Part shown: positions 26,880-35,818 of the stretch, in pieces
Layout: each line of letters starts with the position of its first letter
How positions within the stretch are numbered: the stretch's first letter is position 1
Assembly: GCF_001854605.1 (NCBI RefSeq)
Contig: NZ_MKJU01000006.1
Span: forward strand, 310,001 to 374,000
Reading direction: 5' to 3'
Length of the DNA stretch: 64,000 nt
Source: Pseudoalteromonas amylolytica
GTDB taxonomy: Bacteria > Pseudomonadota > Gammaproteobacteria > Enterobacterales > Alteromonadaceae
Program-made: the position numbers and the translations under genes
The notes under the pieces: model-generated
What the model was told of the DNA's origin: nothing
What the model saw: only the letters and a program-made list of their open reading frames with translations
Database searches by the model: none

Positions 26880-27248
26880 TCACAGCAAAATTGTATCGAT
26901 TAAATGTGTTGCCGATGCTAAAGGCATAACTCTTTGCATAGCGAGCTCTTTACTCACTCCCTGAATCGCTTCGTAATCATCTAAAAAGAATGCTAAATCG
27001 TACTGCCCCGACAATTTATTTTTTACATGAACAAGTACGTAACAGCGTAGGTTGAGCGTGTCTAACTGTTTAATAAATTCAATATGTTGGGCGCTCATAT
27101 CAGGTTTGACTTTGGCTGGGAGCTTACTCATAAACACATGTTTAATGTAAACCGCCTGCTTGTCTTTTTTGTACAACACCACATCATCAAATCCCTGCGC
27201 TGCGTGTGCATTTGCTTTAACATCACTTAAAAATCTCGTTCCATACAT
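26880..27248 (-). CDS. Unrecognised 122-aa protein paired with an XRE regulator (possible toxin)
   Basis: I do not recognise a family. It is a small soluble protein with mixed charged and hydrophobic segments (YIKHVFMSKLPAK, LNLRCYVLVHVKNKL, QYDLAFFLDDYEAIQG) and no signal peptide or membrane helix. It is the first gene of a two-gene minus-strand operon with an XRE-type DNA-binding protein, the gene order seen in HigBA-like toxin-antitoxin systems, but it lacks a clear RelE/HigB signature. A toxin role is inferred from context only; it may equally be a co-regulator. The ribosome site is weak. Confidence 0.6.
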   Translation of the reverse strand: MYGTRFLSDVKANAHAAQGFDDVVLYKKDKQAVYIKHVFMSKLPAKVKPDMSAQHIEFIKQLDTLNLRCYVLVHVKNKLSGQYDLAFFLDDYEAIQGVSKELAMQRVMPLASATHLIDTILL

Positions 27249-27298
27249 GATTTTATTTAACCTTTGGTTACTTGATGTTTACATTGTCTAATACAGTG

Positions 27299-27316
27299 TG
27301 TGGAAAAATCTCCACA
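27299..27316. promoter_or_regulatory. Inverted-repeat operator candidate upstream of the XRE pair
   Basis: GTGTGGA / TCCACAC arms (27298-27304 and 27311-27317) separated by 6 nt, about 50 bp upstream of the minus-strand start at 27248. Nearly the same sequence (one base shorter) lies at 29617-29633, 23 bp before the HTH gene at 29594. A shared repressor site is inferred. Confidence 0.45.
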
Positions 27317-27457
27317 CAAAGAAAAAAACTGAAAATTATTATAAATTTGCCATTAATTCAAAAAGGTAGCGCTTTGATAAGAAAGGGGGAGGCGGGAAGT
27401 ATAGGGTACTACCACCCAAGCACACAGTGTAAGGTATTAAATGTTTCGCGTAGGCTG

Positions 27458-28270
27458 TTAAGGGTTACTTTCCCAAGCAGAAGGCGTTTTGGTTGAGCAG
27501 ATCATCATGCTCAACAGTGCGCTACAGCAAAGCACCCAAGCGAAATAGATCAGCCCTTCAAAGTTATCGTAGATTAAAGTCCATGATGTTAAGTCAAAGA
27601 GTATGTAGGCTAAATCTTCTAGTAGAGCTAATAAGTAGACTATTGATGTATAGATATAAATCCAATAAAAGATACTATCAAAGTGGGTTAATTGAATGTC
27701 CTTTGATTTGGACAGTAGCCTAGAAAACTGCACCCTAAATACCAAGAGAAATACGACAACGAGGCTGAGTAGCAGCTGAGTACCAAAAATAAGTATGCTT
27801 TGTAACACGGCATTGTCGTCAGGTGTTGTTTTATTGATTAAGCCTGACTCAAAAATTGTATAGCTCGCAGCAGTTAATATAAAGATAATACCTGCGATAT
27901 GAATCATATTGATGTTCTTTGTGTATACACCATAGATAATACAAATACCAATCAAGGCCAAGTATATTGGCGTGATGATAATAGGACTCCATATTTGGCT
28001 CAACACAAAGCCCATGGTGACAAAGTCCAGTATCTTAGCTCTGCCGCTATTATTGGCATCTTCACGAATCGCCTTGATTTGGCCGAGCAACACACCGAGG
28101 TCAAGCTTGCAGCATTGTAGCCACCGAAACAGCTTTTTTGAGGGAATATCACTCACCCCCAACTCATAATTGATGATGGTTTTTCTATCACAGCCAAGCT
28201 TTTTACACATGTCTTGCTGTGTAATCCCCGCTTGAACACGCAATGCCCTTAAATCTTCACCATCAATCAT
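27458..28270 (-). CDS. Membrane protein with N-terminal XRE-type HTH (fused form)
   Basis: 270 aa. Residues 1-50 form a helix-turn-helix (EDLRALRVQAGITQQDMCKK ... RKTIINYELGVSDIPS). After a linker come about six hydrophobic helices (residues about 80-260) holding the motifs FESGLINKTTPDDNAVLQS, FRVQFSRLLSKSKDIQLTHF and TSWTLIYDNFEGLIYFAWVLCC. This is a membrane-tethered transcription-factor-like layout of unknown family. The HTH half is a paralogue of the gene at 29337-29594 and the membrane half a paralogue of the gene at 28438-29037, where the two parts are separate. The function is unknown; a membrane sensor acting directly on DNA is one possibility. Confidence 0.75.
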   Translation of the reverse strand: MIDGEDLRALRVQAGITQQDMCKKLGCDRKTIINYELGVSDIPSKKLFRWLQCCKLDLGVLLGQIKAIREDANNSGRAKILDFVTMGFVLSQIWSPIIITPIYLALIGICIIYGVYTKNINMIHIAGIIFILTAASYTIFESGLINKTTPDDNAVLQSILIFGTQLLLSLVVVFLLVFRVQFSRLLSKSKDIQLTHFDSIFYWIYIYTSIVYLLALLEDLAYILFDLTSWTLIYDNFEGLIYFAWVLCCSALLSMMICSTKTPSAWESNP

Positions 28271-28437
28271 GCTTTAAACCCATTTAACAAAACAATCTTG
28301 GGAAGCTAAGCCAACTCTTTGGTATTACTCGGTCGCTTGCTGCAAATCGAAGTGACCAGCCATCGCCATCAAGGCTAAAAGTAAGAGCTAACATATTGTT
28401 GAGTTAGTAATAAAAAGAGCTTTCATCTTTTGCTGAC

Positions 28438-29037
28438 TTATAGTGCGTTAGCCTCACCTGAACGATTCGACTTGGCTTCAACAATCATCATGGTGAGTAA
28501 GGTGCCGCAACATAGCGCCCATCCTACATAGACCAAGCCTTCGAAGTTGTCATAAATAAGTGTCCAAGATTTCATGTCGAATAAAATCAGCGCCATATCT
28601 TCTAGTAGGATTAAAAGGTTAATGACTACCATGTAAATAAATATCCAATGAAAAATACCGTCAAAGTGCGTGAGTTCAATATTTTTTGAGTTAGAGAGCA
28701 TTCTAGATAACTGTACTCTAAATATTAACACTAGGGTGAGAATCAGGCTAAATAGTAAGTTTGTACCGTAGATTAATAAGCTTTGCAGAAGCGCATTATC
28801 TGCTGGTGTAACATCATTAATTAAACCAGTTTCAAAAACTAAACGATTAGTTACGGTGCAAACTAGGATGAAGCTTGCTATATGAGCCATATTAATACTC
28901 TTAGAATATATCGCATAGGCAACACATACTCCGAGAAGTGATAGATGCAAAGGTGTAACGATACGATCGTCCCAAAGTTGAATATAAAAAATTGCTACTG
29001 AAACGATAGTGAGCAATATCAAATTTGAAAGTTTCAT
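28438..29037 (-). CDS. Six-helix membrane protein, paralogue of the neighbouring HTH fusion (split form)
   Basis: 199 aa, almost entirely hydrophobic helices. It aligns along its length with residues about 75-260 of the 270-aa fusion next door: FETGLINDVTPADNALLQS, FRVQLSRMLSNSKNIELTHF, SWTLIYDNFEGLVYVGWALCC. It lacks the HTH. The ATG is 3 nt after the stop of the 99-aa gene, so it is the third gene of a minus-strand operon (HTH - 99 aa - this). Family and function are unknown. Confidence 0.75.
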   Translation of the reverse strand: MKLSNLILLTIVSVAIFYIQLWDDRIVTPLHLSLLGVCVAYAIYSKSINMAHIASFILVCTVTNRLVFETGLINDVTPADNALLQSLLIYGTNLLFSLILTLVLIFRVQLSRMLSNSKNIELTHFDGIFHWIFIYMVVINLLILLEDMALILFDMKSWTLIYDNFEGLVYVGWALCCGTLLTMMIVEAKSNRSGEANAL

Positions 29038-29040
29038 TTT

Positions 29041-29340
29041 CTATCCTTGTGAATCATTTAAGAGGGGCGGAGGTGTGATAATAAATTGAATGCTAGCGGC
29101 AGTGGCCTTGGGGCGCTTATTTGGTACAGTTCCACCTGACACATAAATACATGTATCATTTGTAAGCTCTTGAATAGAGTCCGTAAACTCGCTGACGTGC
29201 GTAGCTCTAGGACGCTTTATGGCTAAAAGTCCACCCGCTACCAAACCACAATCGCTTTTTGCTATTTCCTTGTGCTTCCCATTCACCTTGATAAATAAAT
29301 TCATAGAGCTAAATACACGGTGTAGGCTTAACTTGTTCAT
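29041..29340 (-). CDS. Small hypothetical protein between split HTH and membrane genes
   Basis: 99 aa, no recognised domain, no signal peptide. Two segments resemble each other (CGLVAGGLLAIKRPRATHVSEF and CIYVSGGTVPNKRPKATAASI), suggesting an internal duplication with a (K/N)KRP(R/K)AT core. Its ATG overlaps the stop of the HTH gene by 4 nt (29337-29340), implying translational coupling. A function cannot be assigned. Confidence 0.55.
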   Translation of the reverse strand: MNKLSLHRVFSSMNLFIKVNGKHKEIAKSDCGLVAGGLLAIKRPRATHVSEFTDSIQELTNDTCIYVSGGTVPNKRPKATAASIQFIITPPPLLNDSQG

Positions 29341-29594
29341 GGTTCTTCATCCTGTAAGTTGGGTTTTTCTTTACTGTTGGTGATATCGCGGATCTGTTTA
29401 ATCTCGTTCAATAACGATCCAGCGTCTATCTTACAATATAAAAACCACAAAAAAAGCTGTTTTGAACGAATATCACTCACACCTAATTCGTAATTTATGA
29501 TGGTTTTTCTATCACACTTGAGCTTTTTAGCCATCCCATCTTGGGATATGCCTGCATTGACCCGCATCGCCCTTAAATCATCACCATTTATCAC
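29337..29594 (-). CDS. XRE-type HTH regulator (split form)
   Basis: 85 aa, nearly all helix-turn-helix. DDLRAMRVNAGISQDGMAKK ... KTIINYELGVSDIRSKQLF closely matches the first 60 residues of the 270-aa HTH-membrane fusion at 27458-28270. It heads a three-gene operon (HTH, 99-aa protein, membrane protein). An inverted-repeat-like site lies 23 bp upstream. It is probably an autoregulated DNA-binding partner of the separate membrane protein. Confidence 0.8.
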   Translation of the reverse strand: MINGDDLRAMRVNAGISQDGMAKKLKCDRKTIINYELGVSDIRSKQLFLWFLYCKIDAGSLLNEIKQIRDITNSKEKPNLQDEEP

Positions 29595-29616
29595 GTGTCC
29601 CTGTCCTTTTTATTAA

Positions 29617-29633
29617 TGGGGAGATTTTCCACA
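29617..29633. promoter_or_regulatory. Second copy of the TGTGGAAAA-TCTCC operator motif
   Basis: Reads TGTGGAAAATCTCCCCA on the minus strand, 23 bp before the HTH gene start; compare TGTGGAAAAATCTCCACA at 27299-27316. Similar sites before two HTH operons suggest binding by one or both regulators. Confidence 0.4.
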
Positions 29634-29993
29634 GTTAATGTACATGTTGTTAACAACGCTGTTTTGAGATTCAAACTGAAAGGAATTGTCAACGTTGTCA
29701 ATGATAGAAAAATTAATGAATTCAGCCTGAACAAACATGGTAGTAAAGATATTTGTAAATGGTGAAAAAGTCAACATTCTGTTTACAATGAATGGTAGTT
29801 TGATTCAATATGACAGCTCTAAACGGCTCATCGATCATTAAAAGTTTCAGATTCTTGACGCACCTATTTCTGTGATACGTATAGATACGCAACTGTTATT
29901 TGTGTAAATTCAAAGCATACAGTCTGACAGACACAAAAATGTATTCATTATGGCGTGTGCAGCAACTTCAATAAAAAATAATAAAAAGTATAT
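29634..29993. other. Divergent intergenic region upstream of the helicase
   Basis: About 360 bp, AT-rich, no gene. It contains a perfect 12-bp palindrome GTTGTTAACAAC (29646-29657) and a direct repeat TTGTCAACGTTGTCAA around 29686-29703. These may be operator sites of the HTH gene or of the helicase; no promoter was chosen. Confidence 0.4.
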
Positions 29994-32900
29994 ATGAATC
30001 AAATCGGTATTTACGAGCAACTTATTACAAGTCTAATTTCTGAACACCTCAATAAGGAAAAGTTTTATGTGGGTGAGCGCGTTTTACAACAGCCAGAAGC
30101 GGTGACTTGGCTGTCTCGTTTTTTAAGTAGAGTAATGGAGTATGCGCTTAACAGCCTTCCGCTAGGCGATGATCGACTACAACGCCAGGTTGAACTATCA
30201 AATCAGCTCTTGCTATGGCTAAAAGACAAGTTAAATGAAGATGAGTTTTTTGATGAAAACTTACTTGATGGACAGGGCCGAATTCTTACTGCTTTGTATG
30301 AAATTGAGAACCCTATTGCTGCTGATTTAAAAAAGTATGTAGAAGATATATTTCCACTCACAGGTTTGACACAAAGTGAACTTTTTTGTGGAAGTAACGC
30401 AGGGTTATCACTAGAGAGCGAACTTAAACGAGAGATTCGCTCTTCCGATAGAATCTACTGGCTAGTATCTTTTATAAAGTGGGCAGGTATCCGCATCTTT
30501 CGTAACGAGCTTGAGGAATTTACGCGAAGTGGTAAAGAGCTAAGGGTAATTACTACCTCTTATATGGGAGCGACAGATGCTAAGGCTGTAGAATTTTTGG
30601 CTTCATTACCAAATACAGAAGTAAAGCTTAGCTACAACACTAAAAGAGAGCGCTTACATGCCAAAAGCTATTTGTTTATACGTGAGTCGGGGTTTAATAC
30701 CGGTTACATAGGATCATCTAATCTTTCGCATTCGGCCTTAACGAATGGGTTGGAATGGAATTTAAAAATTACTTCACAAGAGATCCCGCATATTATTGAA
30801 CGTTCGATCAATACATTTGAAAGCTATTGGAACTCGAAAGACTTTGAAGTGTTTGATGGTAAAGCAGAAGCTAAAAGAAAGTTATGTACAGCTTTAAAAG
30901 AAGCTAGGTCTAACACAAGCCAAGGGCAGTCACATTACTTTGATATTAAGCCGTTTATACATCAACAAGAAATATTAGAACAACTAGAAGTTGAACGCTC
31001 GTTGCATAAGCGCTTTAAGAATTTGGTTGTTGCAGCAACTGGCACTGGTAAAACGTTAATCTCAGCCTTTGACTTTTCTAAATACATTAAAAACAAACCG
31101 AATGCTAAGTTTCTTTTTATTGCTCACAGAGAAGAAATACTACAACAAGCCAGATTAGCTTATAGAGGTGTGCTGAAAAATTCTGCCTTTGGAGAACTTT
31201 GGGTTGGTAATCATAAGCCTGAGGGTTACAGCCAGTTGTTTGCTTCAGTGCAAACGTTAAACAACCAACTTAAAAGCTTGTCTTTGTCTGTCGATTATTT
31301 TGATTATATCGTTATTGATGAAGTGCATCATATAGCAGCCAGTTCTTACCGAAGTATTGTTAATTACTTTAATCCGAAGATCCTACTCGGACTAACCGCG
31401 ACTCCAGAGCGCCATGATGGGGGTGACATATTAGATGATTTCTGTGGTGTGATTGCTGCAGAAATTCGTTTACCTGAAGCAATTAACCGTCGTCACTTGT
31501 GCCCATTCCAATATTTTGGTGTAGATGATGAAACAGATCTAAGGTCCATAAGCTGGAACAGAGGTCGCTATGATATAGCTTCGTTAACAAATCTATATAC
31601 TGGAAATCAGCGGCGGGTAGACAAGATTTGTCAAACAATAGATGAGTTAGTCACATCACCGGCTACGATGAAAGCACTGGCATTTTGTGTGAGTAAAGAA
31701 CATGCCTTATATATGCACAAACAATTTTTGCTCAAAGGTATTGCTTGTGACTATTTGACCAGTGATAACAGCGAATCTCGTCATATTAAACAGCAGGCGT
31801 TTAGGTATGGAGAAATAAACGTTTTGTTTGTTGTTGATATCTTTAACGAAGGTGTTGATATTCCCGAAGTTGATACTTTGCTCTTCCTAAGACCAACTGA
31901 GAGTTTAACTATCTTTTTGCAGCAACTGGGGCGTGGTTTACGCTTAGCTGATAGCAAAGAAGTTTGTACGGTTCTAGACTTTGTCGGTAATGCGAACGTT
32001 GAATACGACTTTGCTCGCAAATTTAGGGCGTTAGTCGGGAGAACCGACGGAGCGATCGTTGATGAAATTAGAAACGATTTTCCTCATGCTCCATTAGGCT
32101 GTCGCATAGAGTTGTCTAAACAAACACAAGAAATGATTTTAAGAAACATACACAGTGCAACACTTAGCAGACAACGTCTGGTCAGTTTAGCAAGAAAGTT
32201 TGCTCAGGATTCAAATTTGGATTTGAATCTAACTAACTTTATAAAGGTTTATCCTCAAGTAGACCTTGATGAATTATACAAAAAGTTGAGTTGGACAGAG
32301 CTTTGTTTAGAAGCTGGATTATTAGCAAATGCTGACCCCGAACTTCTACGTAATTTCTCACGTATGATTAAAACGCGATTGCTAGTGTGTGATGATCACT
32401 CGTACTTACAAGCAATCAGAGATTTTGCTTCGCAAAATAACGTTGAATCAGAGTTGTATCAGTTAATGTTGCATTATGACTTTTGGCAAAAATCTGGTCA
32501 CCAGCTTGGTTTTAAGGACGTAAGTTTTAGTTTGGACAGATTTAAACAGCCTTGGTTGAAGTCAGAGTTAATTTGCTTAACTAAATTACTTATCAATCGA
32601 GTTCACCATAAGCAAGAAAGTATGTCATTAATGGGCAACAACCCCATCAAGCTACATGCGAGGTATACCCGCGAGCAGATCCTAGTAGGGTTCGGAGCAA
32701 CAACTTTTGAGAAGCAGTCAAATTCTAGGGAAGGGGTCTTTAATATTAAAGAGCAAAATATAGAGTTGCTGTTTGTGACCCTCAATAAAAATGAAAAGCA
32801 GTTTTCACCAACCACTATGTATCATGATTACGCTATTAATGAAGAGCTTTTTCATTGGCAAAGCCAAAACTCAGCAAGACCGGAAGTAGGTAAAGGGTTA

Positions 32901-33116
32901 GATTACATCAGACACAAAAAAATAGGGAAAAGGTTGTTTTTATTCGTGCGTGAACAGGCAAAAGATGAGTATGGCAGAACAATGGGGTTTGTTAATTACG
33001 GTGAGGTTGAGTATGTTTCTCACACAGGACGACAACCTATGAATATAACTTGGAAACTAAGAAATGTTATGCCTTCATTTATGTGGAAACAATCGGCTAA
33101 ATTAGCGTTGGCTTAA
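29994..33116 (+). CDS. PLD-nuclease / SF2 helicase / DUF3427 protein, candidate defence protein
   Basis: 1040 aa multi-domain protein. Residues about 120-290 are a phospholipase-D-type nuclease domain with one HKD motif (LHAKSYLF ... GYIGSSNLS, about 219-245). Residues about 320-500 are the first RecA-like domain of a superfamily 2 helicase: Walker A AATGTGKTL (about 347), DEVHH (about 442), LGLTATPERHDGG. The second RecA-like domain has VDIFNEGVDIPEVD and QQLGRGLR. The C-terminal 200 or so residues match the DUF3427 type (HARYTREQILVGFG, FNIKEQNIELLFVTLNK, MTWKLR-like end). This architecture occurs near mobile or defence loci in many bacteria. The role, probably nucleic-acid translocation and cutting, is inferred. 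It is a single gene with a very weak ribosome site and AT-rich codon use. Confidence 0.85.
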   Translation: MNQIGIYEQLITSLISEHLNKEKFYVGERVLQQPEAVTWLSRFLSRVMEYALNSLPLGDDRLQRQVELSNQLLLWLKDKLNEDEFFDENLLDGQGRILTALYEIENPIAADLKKYVEDIFPLTGLTQSELFCGSNAGLSLESELKREIRSSDRIYWLVSFIKWAGIRIFRNELEEFTRSGKELRVITTSYMGATDAKAVEFLASLPNTEVKLSYNTKRERLHAKSYLFIRESGFNTGYIGSSNLSHSALTNGLEWNLKITSQEIPHIIERSINTFESYWNSKDFEVFDGKAEAKRKLCTALKEARSNTSQGQSHYFDIKPFIHQQEILEQLEVERSLHKRFKNLVVAATGTGKTLISAFDFSKYIKNKPNAKFLFIAHREEILQQARLAYRGVLKNSAFGELWVGNHKPEGYSQLFASVQTLNNQLKSLSLSVDYFDYIVIDEVHHIAASSYRSIVNYFNPKILLGLTATPERHDGGDILDDFCGVIAAEIRLPEAINRRHLCPFQYFGVDDETDLRSISWNRGRYDIASLTNLYTGNQRRVDKICQTIDELVTSPATMKALAFCVSKEHALYMHKQFLLKGIACDYLTSDNSESRHIKQQAFRYGEINVLFVVDIFNEGVDIPEVDTLLFLRPTESLTIFLQQLGRGLRLADSKEVCTVLDFVGNANVEYDFARKFRALVGRTDGAIVDEIRNDFPHAPLGCRIELSKQTQEMILRNIHSATLSRQRLVSLARKFAQDSNLDLNLTNFIKVYPQVDLDELYKKLSWTELCLEAGLLANADPELLRNFSRMIKTRLLVCDDHSYLQAIRDFASQNNVESELYQLMLHYDFWQKSGHQLGFKDVSFSLDRFKQPWLKSELICLTKLLINRVHHKQESMSLMGNNPIKLHARYTREQILVGFGATTFEKQSNSREGVFNIKEQNIELLFVTLNKNEKQFSPTTMYHDYAINEELFHWQSQNSARPEVGKGLDYIRHKKIGKRLFLFVREQAKDEYGRTMGFVNYGEVEYVSHTGRQPMNITWKLRNVMPSFMWKQSAKLALA

Positions 33117-33126
33117 TATTATCTAC

Positions 33127-33166
33127 TTTGGTTTAAAGCCCTTATAAACAAGGGCTTTAAACCAAA
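33127..33166. terminator. Bidirectional terminator between helicase and yicC
   Basis: A perfect 17-bp stem (33127-33143 with 33150-33166) and an ATAAAC loop, between two convergent genes. The stem ends are A/T-rich on both sides, so it can act for both strands. Confidence 0.85.
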
Positions 33167-33185
33167 TGAAAAACAGCCTGAAACA

Positions 33186-34046
33186 TTATTCGATATTCTG
33201 GATCTGCTCTCTCATTTGCTCGATCAATACCTTCAACTCTACCGCTGCGTTGGTGATTTCGGTGTTGATTGATTTTGAGGCGAGGGTGTTTGACTCGCGG
33301 TTGAACTCTTGCATCATAAAGTCTAAACGTCGGCCGCATGCGCCGCCTTTTTTCAAGATTTTGTTGGTTTCTTTAACGTGTGACTTTAGGCGGTCTAGCT
33401 CTTCGGCTACGTCTTGCTTTTGAGCGAGGTAGATAAGCTCTTGTTCAAGGCGGTTTTCGTCGATTTCAGCTTTTAGCTCTTCTAACTTAGTGGTGAGCTT
33501 TTCGCGTTGCCATTTGTTCACCTCTGGCATGTGTCCTTCAACAATGGCAACTTGCTCTAAGATGGCGTCTAAACGGGTGGTGATCATGGTTTCTAGGTTT
33601 TCACCTTCGCTGGCGCGAGCGGCTTTAAAGTCTTCAACCAGTTCGTCAAAACCTGCAAGTAGTTCGCTGTTTACCGTGTCTAGGTCAACTTCTTGGGCTT
33701 CCATTACACCAGGCCAGCGTAGAATATCAACGGGGTTGATATCGCCTTGGCTTTGCTGTTGTACCCACTTGGCGCTTTTGATCAGCTGCTCCGCTAGGGT
33801 TTCATTAATAGACAGCTCACCCACGTGGGCTGGGTTGGCGGTAAACTTCAAATACACTTCTACCTTGCCGCGCTGTAAGTGTTTGCGCAGGCGTTCACGT
33901 ACTACCGGCTCCATGGCACGGAATTGTTCAGGTGCGCGGATAAAGGTTTCTAGGTAGCGCTGGTTAACCGAGCGAATTTCCCAAACCCCTGTGCCCCATT
34001 CACCCTTAACTTCTCGGCGTGCGTAGGCGGTCATACTATGGATCAT
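33186..34046 (-). CDS. yicC: YicC family endoribonuclease
   Basis: 286 aa, normal length for YicC, a conserved protein with endoribonuclease activity implicated in RNA turnover. The N-terminus MIHSMTAYARREVKGEWGT, the central LRWPGVMEAQEVD and the C-terminus EMNREANTL-like QEFNRESNTLASKS ... VLIEQMREQIQNIE are family signatures. It lies divergently from rph, a common gammaproteobacterial arrangement, and shares the 185-nt region with it. ATG preceded by AGGAACTTTAC. Confidence 0.95.
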   Translation of the reverse strand: MIHSMTAYARREVKGEWGTGVWEIRSVNQRYLETFIRAPEQFRAMEPVVRERLRKHLQRGKVEVYLKFTANPAHVGELSINETLAEQLIKSAKWVQQQSQGDINPVDILRWPGVMEAQEVDLDTVNSELLAGFDELVEDFKAARASEGENLETMITTRLDAILEQVAIVEGHMPEVNKWQREKLTTKLEELKAEIDENRLEQELIYLAQKQDVAEELDRLKSHVKETNKILKKGGACGRRLDFMMQEFNRESNTLASKSINTEITNAAVELKVLIEQMREQIQNIE

Positions 34047-34231
34047 GTAAAGTTCCTAATCTATTAACAAATTTTGCTGCGCCATTATAGCTTATAAAGC
34101 GCGCAAGGCGACAGAGGAAATAATTAGCAAATTTTATCGGTTATGGTCACAACAATTTATTAGCTTAACGCATAGCATCGTATCGGTTGAGCCTTTATAA
34201 TAGGCAAAATTCTGAATTTAGGGGAACGTGG

Positions 34232-34945
34232 ATGCGTCCAAGCGAAAGAACAGCAAACCAAATTAGACCGGTAACATTTACCCGCAACTATACTATGCAC
34301 GCCGAAGGCTCGGTGTTGGTAGAGTTCGGTAACACCAAAGTATTGTGTACTGCCACTGTTGAAGCGGGCGTACCTCGTTTTATGAAAGGTCAAGGTAAAG
34401 GCTGGATCACCGCTGAATACGGTATGTTGCCACGTTCTACACATACTAGAAATAACCGTGAAGCAGCCAAAGGCAAGCAAGGCGGCCGCACAATGGAGAT
34501 TCAACGTTTGATCGCGCGAGCACTACGTGCTGCGGTTGATTTAAAAGCGCTTGGCGAAAACACCATTACCATCGACTGTGACGTACTTCAGGCTGACGGC
34601 GGTACGCGTACAGCGTCAATCAGCGGTGCATGTGTGGCACTGGTTGATGCATTAACGCATATGCGTGCTAAAGGGATGATCAACAACAATCCTCTTAAGT
34701 TTATGATTGCAGCGATTTCTGTAGGTGTTTACAACGGTGAAGCGATTTCTGATCTAGAATACCTTGAGGATTCAGAAGCCGAAACAGACATGAACGTGAT
34801 CATGACCGAAACGGGTAAACTGATTGAAGTACAGGGCACCGCCGAGGGTGAACCGTTCTCGTTTGAAGAGCTAGATGAGCTACTTGGTTTGGCTAAGCAC
34901 TCAATTCGAGAAATCATCGATTTACAGAAAAAAGCACTGGCATAA
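34232..34945 (+). CDS. rph: Ribonuclease PH
   Basis: 237 aa (E. coli 238). Phosphorolytic 3'-5' exoribonuclease that trims tRNA 3' ends. The start [16 protein letters not shown] matches the family exactly and has GGGGAACGTGG upstream; an earlier in-frame start at 34187 is rejected. Catalytic and phosphate-site segments are visible: [18 protein letters not shown] and [18 protein letters not shown]. It forms an operon with pyrE (23-nt gap). Unlike the frameshifted rph of E. coli K-12 strains, this copy is intact. Confidence 0.97.
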   Translation: MRPSERTANQIRPVTFTRNYTMHAEGSVLVEFGNTKVLCTATVEAGVPRFMKGQGKGWITAEYGMLPRSTHTRNNREAAKGKQGGRTMEIQRLIARALRAAVDLKALGENTITIDCDVLQADGGTRTASISGACVALVDALTHMRAKGMINNNPLKFMIAAISVGVYNGEAISDLEYLEDSEAETDMNVIMTETGKLIEVQGTAEGEPFSFEELDELLGLAKHSIREIIDLQKKALA

Positions 34946-34968
34946 CCCGTTAAATAAATAGGTAAGAC

Positions 34969-35613
34969 ATGAAAGCATATCAAAAAGAGTTTATTGAATT
35001 TGCCCTTGAAAAGCAGGTGCTTAAGTTTGGTGAGTTTACACTAAAATCAGGCCGTACCAGCCCTTACTTTTTTAACGCCGGTTTGTTTAACACAGGCCGT
35101 GATTTGGCGCGCTTAGGGCGTTTTTATGCCGCAGCGCTTGAAGATGCGCACATTGAATATGATGTACTATTTGGTCCTGCATACAAAGGTATTCCAATTG
35201 CGACGACCACAGCGGTTGCATTGGCGGATCACTACAACAAAGATGTGCCTTATTGCTTTAACCGTAAAGAGAAAAAGCAACACGGTGAAGGTGGCTCGTT
35301 GGTAGGCTCGGCACTTGAAGGCCGTATCATGTTGGTTGACGATGTGATCACCGCAGGCACTGCTATTCGAGAGTCGATGGAAATCATTGCGGCAGCGGGC
35401 GCTGATTTATCAGGTGTGTTGATTGCACTAGACCGCCAAGAAAAAGGCAAAGCTGAGCTTTCTGCGATTCAAGAAGTAGAGCGCGACTTTAACACTCAGG
35501 TGGTGTCTATCGTAAAACTTGCCGATTTAATCACTTACCTTGAACAGCAAGGGGGTATGGCTGAGCACCTTGAGGCGGTAAAAGCTTATCGTGATCAGTA
35601 CGGTGTAGCGTAA
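34969..35613 (+). CDS. pyrE: Orotate phosphoribosyltransferase
   Basis: 214 aa. Converts orotate and PRPP to OMP in pyrimidine synthesis. PRPP-binding motif [18 protein letters not shown]-terminal [20 protein letters not shown] and the flexible-loop [13 protein letters not shown] are all present. Second gene of rph-pyrE, followed by a strong terminator. The gap between rph and pyrE is short and shows no obvious U-rich attenuator like that of E. coli. Confidence 0.98.
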   Translation: MKAYQKEFIEFALEKQVLKFGEFTLKSGRTSPYFFNAGLFNTGRDLARLGRFYAAALEDAHIEYDVLFGPAYKGIPIATTTAVALADHYNKDVPYCFNRKEKKQHGEGGSLVGSALEGRIMLVDDVITAGTAIRESMEIIAAAGADLSGVLIALDRQEKGKAELSAIQEVERDFNTQVVSIVKLADLITYLEQQGGMAEHLEAVKAYRDQYGVA

Positions 35614-35637
35614 TTGCAGCTTGAAATATTGTATAAG

Positions 35638-35665
35638 ATGCCAGTCTAAGACTGGCATTTTTTTT
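35638..35665 (+). terminator. Rho-independent terminator after pyrE
   Basis: Nine-bp stem ATGCCAGTC / GACTGGCAT with a TAA loop followed by eight T residues, 25 nt after the pyrE stop. Confidence 0.93.
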
Positions 35666-35818
35666 ATCTAAACTCATAAAAAGTTCAGTATAAGCGGTTA
35701 TTATTGCCGATTGCGCATAGCTGTTTTGCTCGGCCAAAATTGGTTTATTGCGTGTAAATTTGGCATAGTAGCACCCTGCCAATGGCGGTATAAATATTAG
35801 AAAAGGCAAATTATTTTC

